Assembly (NCBI GenBank): GCA_037576215.1
Contig: JBANDB010000019.1
Location: forward strand, 689,501-753,500
Length of the DNA stretch: 64,000 nt
Origin: Armillaria gallica
Taxonomy: Eukaryota > Basidiomycota > Agaricomycetes > Agaricales > Physalacriaceae
Direction: 5' to 3'
Under the pieces are notes generated by a model, which did not search any database, was not told where the DNA came from, and was given only the letters and a program-made list of their open reading frames with translations. Below, in pieces: positions 1 through 9,786 of this stretch. Positions within the stretch are counted from its first letter, which is position 1, and every line of letters begins with the position of its first letter. The position numbers and the translations under genes are program-made.

Positions 1-81
1 GTCGCGGGTCTAAAGATAAGGATGAGTAAGCATCTTATCTTATCACTGATAAGATAAGATGAAAACGAATAAATCGTAACA
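1..81 (-). repeat. Partial 3' LTR of element 1
   Basis: It is nearly identical to 8265-8345 and ends in TAACA on the plus strand. The differences at positions 6 and 67 are CG here and CA in the other copy. It is followed inside the element by a C-run that is the polypurine tract on the other strand. Confidence 0.9.
31..61. promoter_or_regulatory. Perfect inverted GATA repeat in the element 1 LTR (second copy at 8295-8325)
   Basis: Two 14-nt arms, CATCTTATCTTATC and its exact complement, flank a 3-nt loop (ACT). Together with a neighbouring AAGATAAGG this gives at least five GATA-factor core sites within 50 bp near the start of U3. Fungal GATA factors, such as nitrogen regulators and light-response factors, bind WGATAR. 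A role in transcription of the element is inferred. Confidence 0.55.
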
Positions 82-91
82 TTACCCCCCT
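82..91 (-). other. Polypurine tract of element 1
   Basis: On the minus strand the sequence directly upstream of the 3' LTR is a run of six G followed by TAA. A purine run at this place primes plus-strand DNA synthesis in LTR retrotransposons. Confidence 0.7.
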
Positions 92-439
92 GTTAAGGCA
101 GGCGTCCCGACTGCCAGTACATTGGCATCCTATTTCTGCTTCATCACCATGCCGTCCCCAGAGATCTCTTTTTCAGAGTTTTCGGAGAAATGCCATATGG
201 GCTGCAGCTTGTCCCAGCGGCCCTTATAAAATCCGTCGGTAGGGAGAGGGGGTTTACTGTATAGTGGTGGTGCAATTGGCAAAATTGACCCTTTGTCTCG
301 TCGGGCAGGCCCAATTATGTGTGCTTTTGTAAAGTATTGTCGTAAGAAGTCGTGAATGCGGAAGCATATTTGGTGCATATGGTTGTGAGTGAGGGTCCTT
401 GGCTATCCCCCTTTATAGGGCTCATTTCGATTGGTGCTG

Positions 440-3400
440 TTATGGAATTTTTGTTGGTTCGTTAAACGGTTTCAAATATGTTGAAGGATTGTCGTTGCCG
501 CCAAAATAGTCCCAGTCTAGCTGTTGGTCATACCAAACTTGGCGCCCAGAGAATGGTTCTGTATAGGATTGCCAATCTCCTGTGTCATGCTTGGTGCTGT
601 TCACCCTCTCTGCGAGGTACTCGTCAATGAGTTCTTCTGCGTCCATGTCTTGTTCCTTTACCCAGCTGTTTGATTCTGGTCCATAGCCCTTCCATTTGAC
701 AAAGTAGTCCGTGACCCAGTGCCATGGTTCGCCAGCCTCTCCTCGGACCTTTCAGTCTCTACTGTCGAGTACTTGCTCGATTTCGTAGTGCTCCTCCCCA
801 TCAATAAGATCGGGTGGTGGTGGAGGTGGCTGTTCCTGGTTAGGGAATGCGGGTGGCATGTAGGGCATCAGGAGTGATTTGTTGAATACTGGATGGATAC
901 GCCAGCCTGGTGGGAGTTTTAATTTATATGCTGAAGCTCCGATTTTAGCGATGATGGGGAATGGGCCTGTTCGTTTATCTGTGAGTTTCTTCTTGGGACG
1001 TGGGAGATTAAGGTTGGTCATGTCGAGCCACACCTTGTCTCCTACTTGGTATTCAACTGCAGGTCGTTTCTTTTTGTTGTACTGGGCTTTCATCTGGTCG
1101 GTGGCTTTCTCGAGCGCTTGCTTTGCTTCGGCATGGATTTTCTGCATCTGTGAAACAAATGTGTTTGAGGCCAGTGTTCTGAAGGGTGCTCAGGGTTTTG
1201 CACCAGGGAGAAGGTCAGCATTATAGCCGTAGTTAATCTCAAAGGGACTTTTGCCCATAGCGGAATGGGTGTGGTTGTTGTGAGTGAACGCCGCAAGGGA
1301 GAGCCATTCAGCCCAGTCGTTCTGGCAGTGGTTGACAAAGATCCAGAGGTATTTTTCAACCTCCTGATTGACTCATTCAGTCTGGCCATCAGTCTGTGGG
1401 TGATAGGCGGTGGATACGTTTGCCTTGATTTGAAGCAAGTCATAAAGGTCTTTCATGAACTTAGATATGAACACGGTGCCTCAGTCAGAGATGACGACCT
1501 GAGGCATTCCATGTCTAGCGTATACTTCGTCTCATAGGATTTTGGCCCACCCTTCCGATGACATCTCTGTTGTACATGTGATAGGTATGATTTCCTTGGA
1601 GAATCGGTTGACAATCATTAAGATCGCATCGAAACCGTTGCTCCTTGGTAAACCAGTGATCATATCGACGGAGATATGAGTCCATGGTCGGGAAGGTATG
1701 GCATTGGGATGAAGTGGTGCTGCTTTTGGTTGTGTGCTCGACTTGGTTCGTTGGCACGTTTCACAGGCGTGGACGTAGTCCTCTATGTCCTTCTTCATCT
1801 TTGGCCACCAATATTCTCGTAAGACGAGTTCTTTAGTCTTTTCAATGTCAGGGTGTCCCGCTGTGATGTGGTCATGAAATTGCACAATGATTTCTCCTCG
1901 TAACACGTGGTCGGAAGGAACGTAAATGCAGGAGTCATAATAGATCAACCTGTCATCCATTTTCAGTCCTCGGTCGTGGTTAAGGGAAGTCGTGACATTC
2001 TTGTCCCATCGGTGGTGGTTGAGCATGGCTTGCTTTATCTTGGTGTGGGTTTCCTCGATAGTGGACATGACTAGTGCCTGGAAGTGCTCAGGTTTGAGGA
2101 TGATAACCTCATCGTTGTCATCCTTTCCCTGCTCATGATCTGCTCTGCGACTGAGTAAGTCGGCCTTTTTGTTTGCAGTTCCTGATTTGTGGTGTAGTGT
2201 AAAATGGTATTTGGCAAGCTCTGTTACCCAACACACCTGGCATCAGTTCAGCTTCTGGGGTTTTCGAAAATACTGAAGATTTTGATGATCTGTCCAGATT
2301 TCGAAGTCTTGTGCCGCTCCCATTAGGTAGTGCCTCCACTCATCAAGCGCAAGCATTATTGCGAGCAGTTCTTTGTTGTAAATTTCGTAATTTCGTTCCA
2401 TGACAGTGAGGGATTTGGATAAAAATGCGACTGGGTGCCATTTTCCATCCTGTTCCTGCGATAGCACCACGCCGATCGCTCCCTTGCTTGTGTCTGCCTC
2501 TATGCGGAACTTTCCCTCCTCTGTGGGTATTGCTAGTACCACTTCTTTGGCCAGCAGTCTTTTCAGCTCCTCGAACACGTCCTGTTGCGCTTTTCCCCAC
2601 TTCCATGGATCGTTTCCTGTCAGCTGGGTCATCGGTTTGATGACCTTGCTGTATCCTTTGATGAAACGTCTGTAGAAGTTGGTAAAGCCTAAGAATGACT
2701 GGAGTTGTACTTTCTTGACTGGCACAGGCCACTCCGCAATTCCTGCGATCTTGACTGGGTCCATTCGGATGCTCCCTTCACTGATGATGACTCCAAGGTA
2801 TTCCGTCTCCAAGGTTTTGAACTCGCATTTCTCCGCTTTCAGGAATAGCTTGTTCTTTCAGAGGAGTCTTAGGACCTTGTGCGTAATGCAACGATGCTCC
2901 TCTTTTGTCTTGGACATGATTAGGATATCATCGAGATAGATGGTGACGGCACCTGATGCAATGAGATTTTTGAAGATATCATTCATCATCCACTGAAAGG
3001 TGGCAGGTGAATTGGTGAGCCCGAAGAACATAACCATGGGTTCGAACAACCCTCAATTAGTTCTGAACACTGCCTTCCATTTGTCGCCACTCTTGATGTG
3101 CACATTGTTGTAGCCCCATCGAACGTCGAGTTTGGAGAAATACTTGGCGCCCCATAACTTGTCCATTAGTTCTGAGATTAGAGGAAGCGGATAACGGTTT
3201 TTAATCGTCATCTCATTGAGCTTCCGGTAATCCTGGACTGGTCGTAGCTTGCTGTCCTTCTTTTTGACGAAGAAGAATGGCGAAGCCATGGGCGACTTGG
3301 ATGGTCATATTCGTCCACTCGAGAGGTTCTCGTCTAAGAACTTGTCGAGCTCTGCTTGTTCGTTCCAGTTGAGAGGGTAGACCTTGCAATCTAGGTTGGT

Positions 3401-5428
3401 GCTTGCATTTGGAGTCAGTTCGATGGCGTGGTCCCACGTCTTTGGTTTGGGGAGTTTGTCGAAACTATCTTTGTTGAATAGATCGTTGAAATCCTGACAC
3501 CATTCTGGGACCATTTCTTCGAATGTCTTGGTCTCCTTGTCTGCATTGGCCACGGCGGCTAAGTCATTGGCATGATGTGCGCATATGAGGATGGCTCATG
3601 TGAAGTCTATTGCAAGAATTGTATCTCTCTCCTCCAGCTCTTCGTCCCACTTGTCATCGGGATCTGCATCGGGTAGTACAAATGGGTTTTTGCGGCATTC
3701 GCACCGTGCAAACATTAATCCTCCTGTCTTCCAATTGATGATCGGATTATGCTGGGCTAACCAGTCGTGACCGAGGAAGATTTGCTTATCACCGAGATTT
3801 GTTACAGCTAGATCTATTCGTTCTGAATGATCTCCAATTTTGAGTTCGATCTCAGCGTATTTGGTAATTGATCCTCCTTGGTTCCTGGTTCCATTGGCAT
3901 TATAGACTGGGATTGGTGCGGCAGTTGCTTGGATTGGGATGTTGTGCTGTTCGACGAACTTTTGGTTGATGGCACTACTGGTGCATCCGCTGTCTACCAA
4001 CGCAGTTGTGGAGATTGAGGGAATGGTTCCTGGTGCCCTGAGAATGACAGGGATAACCAGGTCCTTCCCTTTCTTGCTTAACGTGCTGATATATTGCTTT
4101 GGCTCTCATAGCTCTTCAAGCCACCAGAGTGCATTGATTCACTTCATCCCCCTCATTGCTTCGATCATCGAATCAACTACTTCTTCCGTGCGTGCCTTGT
4201 GAATCCAATTCTTTAGGATTGCCTTCGCCTCCGACTCTGTATGCGCTTCTACCACTCCACGTAGAGTCCACTCAGCTCCGAATGGTTTGAGCCATTCATT
4301 ATAGGTCTGTCTGCTTGTATAAGTGCATGACAGTTGTGGGGCCTCTTCAACCTTCACATCGACCCATACGGGCTCGACTACCGTCAGTGAGGTCACCGCA
4401 TTTTCTAAGTCTATAGGGGTTAATTTAGCGTTCTTGTTCATCATGAAACTGGTAATGTCCTCGTGATCAGGTACTTCTTCCAAAGTAGCTACCTGATGCC
4501 CCCTTTGTACTGCCTGGGTGCTAGCAGCTTCCTCCCTTGCGGCTTTCAAGTCGGTCATGGAACGGGAGGTGCATTCTACAAAGGTACCGCCTCGTAAAGA
4601 GGCAGTAGGCTGAGCTGACACCGTTGAACAACGATTGCCTACGCTTCTCACCATTGCGCGGCGGTTGCCTTCACCTGGTCCCTTTGAGCCTGGGTTAGTA
4701 GCCAGGTTCCTCGTTGCATTTGGTGTTCCCCCTTCATCTCAATAGGCATTGGCAACTGATCAGGGGCACTTACCCAACTCCAGTTCGTCCTTCGTCGTCT
4801 TCAGGACCGAGGGCAAATAGTCCCTCACCGTGTCCTTGTCCTGGGATCCAGCATTGCGGGAGCTGTCATCCGTGGCCATCGCCAAAGCCCCTTGGTGTAC
4901 AAGGGATTTAGACTTTGGTAGCCATGCAGTATTCTCTTTTACCAGAGGAGGTTTCGCTGAAGCTATTCCCTTGAAACTCCCTGCACGGCAGGGACTCCGT
5001 AGAGCCGCTTGGTCAGGTAGAACGCTATGCGCTTCTCCTGCCCCATCCAGTTGGTCCTGTCTTGCAGTACATGCCCCACTGTCCTTGGAATCACCTTGAG
5101 TCATGGAGTCACGTACCCGAGGCCCTGCTGTTAAGATGGGTGTCGCTATGGTAGGCAACTTACCATCCGCTTTCACCTGTAGTAGGTTACTTGCCAAACG
5201 TCGAGCCGATAGCTCAATGACTACCACGCCCATTCCTGGGTAATTGGATTGATTCTTGCTTAGTTTCTGGTCTGATTGCGAAGTCGCGGGTATATTCGAA
5301 TGTGTGGTAGATACTACAGGCGATATATGAGTACAATCCTGAAGTAAAATAGGTGTACCAGCCAAAACTAAGTCCTTGGTTGCTGGATAGATTGAATCAT
5401 TATCTATGTGGCAGGTTCTTTTACCTCC
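440..5428 (-). pseudogene. pol: Pol polyprotein of element 1 (protease-RT-RNase H-integrase-chromodomain), disabled by many TGA codons
   Basis: All parts lie in one frame, -1 relative to gag. In order there is a low-complexity leader (5365-4140), aspartic protease with a DSG motif at about 3995, and reverse transcriptase with YLDDILIM at about 2930. RNase H follows (EADTS at about 2650, WTDHQN at about 2275), then integrase with an H2C2 finger (about 1900-1740) and a DDE core, and last a chromodomain (about 815-620, VKWKGYGPE). About fourteen TGA codons interrupt the frame, for example at 4759, 4139, 3596, 3305, 3053, 2858, 2243, 1532 and 752. No frameshift is needed. Several fall on family-conserved arginines, such as integrase SD-x-GT and QTE-x-VNQ, pointing to CGA to TGA changes. 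The natural stop is TAA at 440. Confidence 0.9.
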
Positions 5429-7866
5429 TCAATCGTTGAGAGGTTTTCACACTTATCCCAATAAGTGTTGAGGCGTCGTAATGCCTCGTCCCAGGTTTTT
5501 GCCATGGTAGGGCAGTTGCGCTTGAAGTGGCCTTTCTTGCCACATCGGTAGCAGACTGCGGCTGCCCTGGCTTCGTCGATATTCATCGGCTGCCTGTGTC
5601 CTCCGTAAGTCGTCCCCGTTATTGGTAAGGGGGCGACTGCTTGACCACCCCGTACAGGCGTGGTCATCTTCTGTGATTGCAGTTGAGATGGTGCCGCTGT
5701 TGTCCCTTCTGCCTGCTTGAGGTGCCAGTTGTAGTCGATCCGCAGTAGGTGAGCCTTCCAGTTTTCGTAGCCAACTGGTACATCTCCGTCAGCCGCGTAT
5801 ATAGTGTTTTTACTTGTCTGGTGGGTGGCTTTCTGGATCTGGTGGAGCATGACTTGGTTGTTGTTTCGTACTCCAGCATGGTAGGCTAGTTCCTTGAAGA
5901 GCTGGAAGAATTTGTCGCCATCTTTGTGGTCAGCTTGTCTAAGCTTCTCCCACTGCACATATTTTAATTGCACGTCGGCATCCTTCCAGAACCTCTTTTT
6001 GAGTTCCTCCATGAAGACTTCATAAGTCGGGTATTGCTGCTCCCCATCCAGCATTTTTCCTATGATCTGTGCAGCTAGCTGCCACCATTTCTCAGCGTCT
6101 TCTGCAAGTCGTGAGACGCAAAAGACAACTTTATGAGGGTGGTGTCGGAAGTGTCGGTTGAACACCTCAAAATGTAGCTTGCACTTTAGGAAGAAGCAGG
6201 CGATGTCGGTAGGATCCCCTTTGAAATCGTCAACTTCTTTCAAGATTTTTGGTTTGAAGTCGTCGTAGGGGGTGATGGCTCCAGCTTGTAGCTCCCAGGG
6301 TACTGGTGGGTCTGGCATCACTGGAGGGGTGGGGAAGCGTGGAAGCATTACCTGTACTGGTGGGGCAGGAGGTTGCGGTGGTTGTGTGGGTTGTCCACCG
6401 CCTCTGCCACCTCCTGCTCCATTAGCGCTGGCAAATGGTAGGTACCCATGTTGGTACGTTCCTGGAGCTGCCTGCCTGGTGACGTAGGCGAAGGTATTTG
6501 TGACCCGAGGAGGTGGCACTGGTGGTTCGTCTGGCATCGGTTCCTGGACCTCGATCTCTGGGGCAGCTTCTTCATAAGGGGGAAATTCCTCGATTATGGC
6601 ATCCGGGTGTACGCTGTTCCACAGGAAGCGAGCGTTCCACTCCGCTTCATACTGCAGGATCTCATCTGCTGGGAGACCTCTATTTATCTTCATAAAATAA
6701 TTGTTCCCGGCTTGGGAAGCTCCCCAAACCAGGGAAAAGGGTAATTCATAGGCAAAGTAATTATAAATATTTAAAAATGTTGCTTGCCTTAACAGACTAG
6801 GAATGGGAATCGTGGGGTCATCATTAGTTTCGTTATAGAAATGGATGGCATCAGCTAGCGTCATCAGAATTGGAGTTTCGCGACTACTCACGCATCGACT
6901 TGGTGATTCCGTCGATTGTGACTCTGGGTGTTGTGTCGGGGAAGGGAGTAGGGGGGTGGGGTGGCTGGATGGCGATGGTGACTTCACTTGACTCCTCGCC
7001 AACCTCAGGCTGTGGCTGCTCCTGGAGTCACTAGGCGAGTCGCTCCCAGGCACTTGCTCGAGGGGGAGGGTTCGCAGATCTACACGGGGATCTGGTGGGG
7101 CATCTTGGGACCTGGAGGGTTGAGGGACCAGCGACAGGTTCCTCAATGTGTACAGGCTCAAGTGCCTGCTCTGGGTTCTGAACGGGGTAGTTCCACGTTG
7201 TGAGGGTTCTGTAACCCCTTGAGGGAGGTGTGCGGTGGTTGGGCGAGTCATGGGTGGGAGCGGGGAAGTAGGCACTGTAGGGAATGTCGACATTGTCCCA
7301 GAACTCCCAGAGAGCGATTCCGGCTGTGGGTGGTGAAGTGGGATGCCTGTCAGCCCTAGGATCATAATTGGTGGGTGGGGGATGGGTCGGCTGTCGCGGC
7401 CCACATTGAATCTCCTGCCATGGGGGGAGACTCGGGTGTTCGAGTCAGGTGAGGGAGTTCGAGGGACAAGCAAGGCATAGTAGGAAGCGGGATGTTCGGT
7501 GGTGATGTCAACCTCAGCCGGGCTCCTTCTGGGAGGGGTAGGAGGTTCTCTCGTCGTGATGTCAGGAGAAACTGACTCAGAAATGTCCACCTCCTCCTCG
7601 TCAACTTGTCCCCTAGAGAGGTTGTGGATTGGGATTGGTCGCTGTGGTATGGGTGCAAAGAGTCGGGGTGGCTGCTGCTCGAGCGGGATGCCATTGGTAT
7701 TGTCTGTAATGACTGAGGGGGTGGTGTGGTGCTCCTCTTCGTGTCGTCTCTGCTGTAGTTGTCTTGTTCTATAGCGGAACCTGACTGCAAGGATGAGGGT
7801 GAGGGAGACAAAGGTGGCGCTGGGTATTCCTAGTGCGATGGCTATGATACGAGTGTCGTCTTCCAT
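5404..7866 (-). CDS. gag: Gag polyprotein of element 1, 820 codons, intact
   Basis: This is the structural protein that packages element RNA. An N-terminal hydrophobic stretch at about residues 6-29 looks like a membrane helix, followed by a basic segment (residues 30-45). A long Pro/Ser/Thr-rich region follows, then at about residues 540-700 a retrotrans-gag-type domain with W and F/Y-rich helices. A CCHC zinc knuckle, CYRCGKKGHFKRNC, lies close to the C-terminus. The frame has no stop. At least twelve in-frame CGA codons are preserved, in contrast to pol just downstream. The stop is TAG, and pol is reached by a -1 frame change in a 25-nt overlap that contains GTAAAAG. A membrane segment in Gag is unusual. 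Confidence 0.85.
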   Translation of the reverse strand: MEDDTRIIAIALGIPSATFVSLTLILAVRFRYRTRQLQQRRHEEEHHTTPSVITDNTNGIPLEQQPPRLFAPIPQRPIPIHNLSRGQVDEEEVDISESVSPDITTREPPTPPRRSPAEVDITTEHPASYYALLVPRTPSPDSNTRVSPHGRRFNVGRDSRPIPHPPIMILGLTGIPLHHPQPESLSGSSGTMSTFPTVPTSPLPPMTRPTTAHLPQGVTEPSQRGTTPFRTQSRHLSLYTLRNLSLVPQPSRSQDAPPDPRVDLRTLPLEQVPGSDSPSDSRSSHSLRLARSQVKSPSPSSHPTPLLPSPTQHPESQSTESPSRCVSSRETPILMTLADAIHFYNETNDDPTIPIPSLLRQATFLNIYNYFAYELPFSLVWGASQAGNNYFMKINRGLPADEILQYEAEWNARFLWNSVHPDAIIEEFPPYEEAAPEIEVQEPMPDEPPVPPPRVTNTFAYVTRQAAPGTYQHGYLPFASANGAGGGRGGGQPTQPPQPPAPPVQVMLPRFPTPPVMPDPPVPWELQAGAITPYDDFKPKILKEVDDFKGDPTDIACFFLKCKLHFEVFNRHFRHHPHKVVFCVSRLAEDAEKWWQLAAQIIGKMLDGEQQYPTYEVFMEELKKRFWKDADVQLKYVQWEKLRQADHKDGDKFFQLFKELAYHAGVRNNNQVMLHQIQKATHQTSKNTIYAADGDVPVGYENWKAHLLRIDYNWHLKQAEGTTAAPSQLQSQKMTTPVRGGQAVAPLPITGTTYGGHRQPMNIDEARAAAVCYRCGKKGHFKRNCPTMAKTWDEALRRLNTYWDKCENLSTIEEVKEPAT

Positions 7867-7894
7867 GGAGTTCTGGGGAGGTGAATAAGTAAAA

Positions 7895-7907
7895 AGCTTT
7901 GAGCTAA
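7895..7907 (-). other. Self-priming type primer-binding site of element 1
   Basis: One nucleotide inside the 5' LTR, the sense strand reads TTAGCTCAAAGCT. This is the exact complement of AGCTTTGAGCTAA at 8051-8063 in the same LTR, about 35 nt downstream of the TATA box where the transcript should begin. No TGG-starting, tRNA-complementary site is seen at this place. The arrangement matches self-priming as known from Tf1/sushi elements. Confidence 0.65.
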
Positions 7908-7908
7908 T

Positions 7909-8345
7909 TGTAAGACCTGAACTGCAATCAAGGGTAAATAGTCAGCTGTATTGCATTCATACAGTCACCGACCAGTCCTTTGATGATTGCCACTCAAGAC
8001 CAACTTGATAGTGCTTAGCGAGAAGGAGTGTGTTTCGGTATGAATAAACTTTAGCTCAAAGCTAGGGAATATACAGCTTTGAGTACACTACTTATATACT
8101 AAAGTGAGGGTCTGTAATGGGTACTAAGATGAGGGTACCGTGTTAGAAAGTGAATAAGCCAAATACATGGTAGCCGAGAATAACACATATCCAGTACGTG
8201 TCAAGTACATGTTGACTGAGTGTGACATGATATCGATGTGAAGATTTATGAAGACTCTCTAGGAGTCGCAGGTCTAAAGATAAGGATGAGTAAGCATCTT
8301 ATCTTATCACTGATAAGATAAGATGAAAACAAATAAATCGTAACA
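7909..8345 (-). repeat. 5' LTR of element 1 (about 437 bp)
   Basis: In the element's sense the LTR starts TGTTACG and ends CTTACA. The outer end is fixed by identity to 1-81. The inner end at 7909 is inferred from the TG...CA rule and the adjoining primer-like site, because the second LTR copy is mostly outside the window. A TATA box (TATATAAG) lies at 8091-8098 and the predicted transcript start is about 30-35 nt downstream of it in the sense direction, near 8063. Confidence 0.8.
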
Positions 8346-8551
8346 TCTCCCAAGACAGATAATTATGCGCCACTTACACCTTGAAAATATATCCATGTTC
8401 ATGACCACAGTCGGCACATGGGGATGTAAAGTGAGCATTCATCACCTTGCAGCAATGTGGCACTTATATGAAAGGATAAAGATATCTGTCTGAGGGTCCT
8501 AAGGACAACTTCAAGACTCCCATACTCACATTTAGAGGTGCACAGAAAGTT
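8346..8551. other. Short unique spacer right of element 1
   Basis: No coding signal is seen. It links the end of the element 1 LTR to the F-box pseudogene. Confidence 0.5.
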
Positions 8552-9101
8552 ATGATGACTATGTCTCATAAGCCCTCTCCTGCCCGCCCATGTCCTTTTC
8601 TGATGGACAACATTATAGACCTTACTATCAACTGTGTGCCAGAAGTTGGAGTCACTCAAAAAGCCCCAATGGCTATGTCTGGTATGCTTTGTTCTGTTCG
8701 AGCATATCTATTTCTAACGCACAAAATCATAGAATCAGCCATGAAACGCATGCCAACCAAGGTCTGGCAACAGATATTCTGCCAGACGATCACCAATAGG
8801 AGCTCATTCAAAATTACTGAGACGGATCTTGGTCCATGGCTTTTATGCAAAGTTCATCCTGAATGGGATGCCATCACCTCCACTGCCCTGACATTTGGAT
8901 GCAGTTCACTCTGTTTGCTGAAGCTACCACTGTTGCAGAGGAGGAACACACCCGTCATCTTTTGACCACTGTCATTGATAGATCCAGATTGCTTTCCTTG
9001 GAATTCACAGGGGAATTCACTGATGATGCTTCTGCAGAGATTGTGCTTCCCCACCTCGTCCAGGTGATGGAGAGATGGAGAGATGTTTCCATCAAGGCTT
9101 C
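8552..9101 (+). pseudogene. F-box/LRR-type gene, N-terminal part, interrupted by element 2
   Basis: The reading frame to about 8890 contains KRMPTKVWQQIF followed by GPWLLCKVHPEWDAI. This is the F-box plus WLLxxVCxxW signature common in agaricomycete F-box proteins. A frame change at about 8885 is needed to continue into a leucine-rich part (LLSLEFTGEF, VLPHLVQVMERWRDVSIKA). Coding stops exactly where the LTR of element 2 begins at 9102, and the frame resumes at 17762. F-box proteins usually recruit substrates to SCF ubiquitin ligases; here function is lost. Confidence 0.75.
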
Positions 9102-9626
9102 TGTTAGGGACGTGCCAAATGGACGAAGATAACTTGCATGAGCTGAGGTCCGCGGAGTGCGTGGGCTTTGGCAAAGCTATTACCAACATCACCCTTGAGC
9201 CGAAGCCCTAAGATTGGATTGCAGAGCGGAGTCCGCAGAGAGCAAAGGTTTGGATAGAGAGTAAAGATAGTCCAACAGAGTGGAGGCCGCGGACTTGGAG
9301 AGCGATGTATTAGACTTGGAGTCAGAGAGAGATTTGGCTAAACCAAGTTGATATTCGAACTGAGTATCTACAAGTAATTCTACAATATATATATGAGTAG
9401 ATGAATCCAAGTCCGAGTCTGATGGACTCCGGAGGAGGTCTGTTCGCTACCGGATTCAGGTTCTAGAAATAATATGTGAAATAGTAAAATGAAATGATAA
9501 ATGAAATATCAAATGAAGCAGAGTAATGGTAAGCGGCCGGAAGCCATGGAGTCCGATAGTGAAGGATGGAGTTAGAATTGAAGTTGGGCTTGGTGTGAAG
9601 TGGAGGCTGGCAGCATGCATGTAACA
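9102..9626 (-). repeat. 3' LTR of element 2
   Basis: It starts TGTTAGGGA and ends GTAACA on the plus strand. It is paired with 17232-17756. The TATA run and the AGTTCGAATAT motif (complement at 9351-9361) are preserved. Confidence 0.95.
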
Positions 9627-9630
9627 GTAT

Positions 9631-9640
9631 CCCCCCCTTA
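9631..9640 (-). other. Polypurine tract of element 2
   Basis: On the minus strand TAAGGGGGGG lies four bases before the 3' LTR start. This is the expected place and composition for the plus-strand primer. Confidence 0.7.
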
Positions 9641-9786
9641 ACGTTCTTGCCCTCAAGAGCGCTGATCCTGATGGCCGATCACTGGTATGCTTGACAGAAT
9701 CTTTTGAGCATGGGAATCTCGTCACTTAACTTTGTACCACTACCATCTCTTCTCCCTTCAGAATTTCTTCTTCCTCACTGTCAACT

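Larger units (their letters stand above)
1..8345 (-). mobile_element. Element 1: Ty3/gypsy chromovirus, 5' part of the right-hand sense copy complete, left end cut by the window
   Basis: The element reads on the minus strand as 5' LTR (7909-8345), gag, pol with protease, reverse transcriptase, RNase H, integrase and chromodomain in that order, then the start of the 3' LTR (1-81). The domain order with integrase last and a chromodomain after it is that of Ty3/gypsy chromoviruses. Positions 1-81 match 8265-8345 with two differences, both CpG versus CpA. The right flank after 8345 is unique sequence; the left flank and target duplication lie outside the window. Gag is open while pol is littered with TGA codons, so this copy cannot make its own enzymes. 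Confidence 0.93.

Noticed and set aside
440..5428. TGA read as an amino acid (genetic code change), because most internal stops are TGA and many genes end in TAA or TAG
   Set aside because: Element 2 and the DUF6589-like gene also have internal TAG and TAA, all explainable by C-to-T or G-to-A changes. The LTR pair shows the same CpG decay outside coding sequence. One apparent gene here ends in TGA.
5412..5431. Canonical X XXY YYZ slippery site between gag and pol of element 1
   Set aside because: The overlap has GTAAAAG and element 2 has GGAAAAC; both contain four A but neither fits the canonical heptamer. The -1 relation is clear, the mechanism is not.
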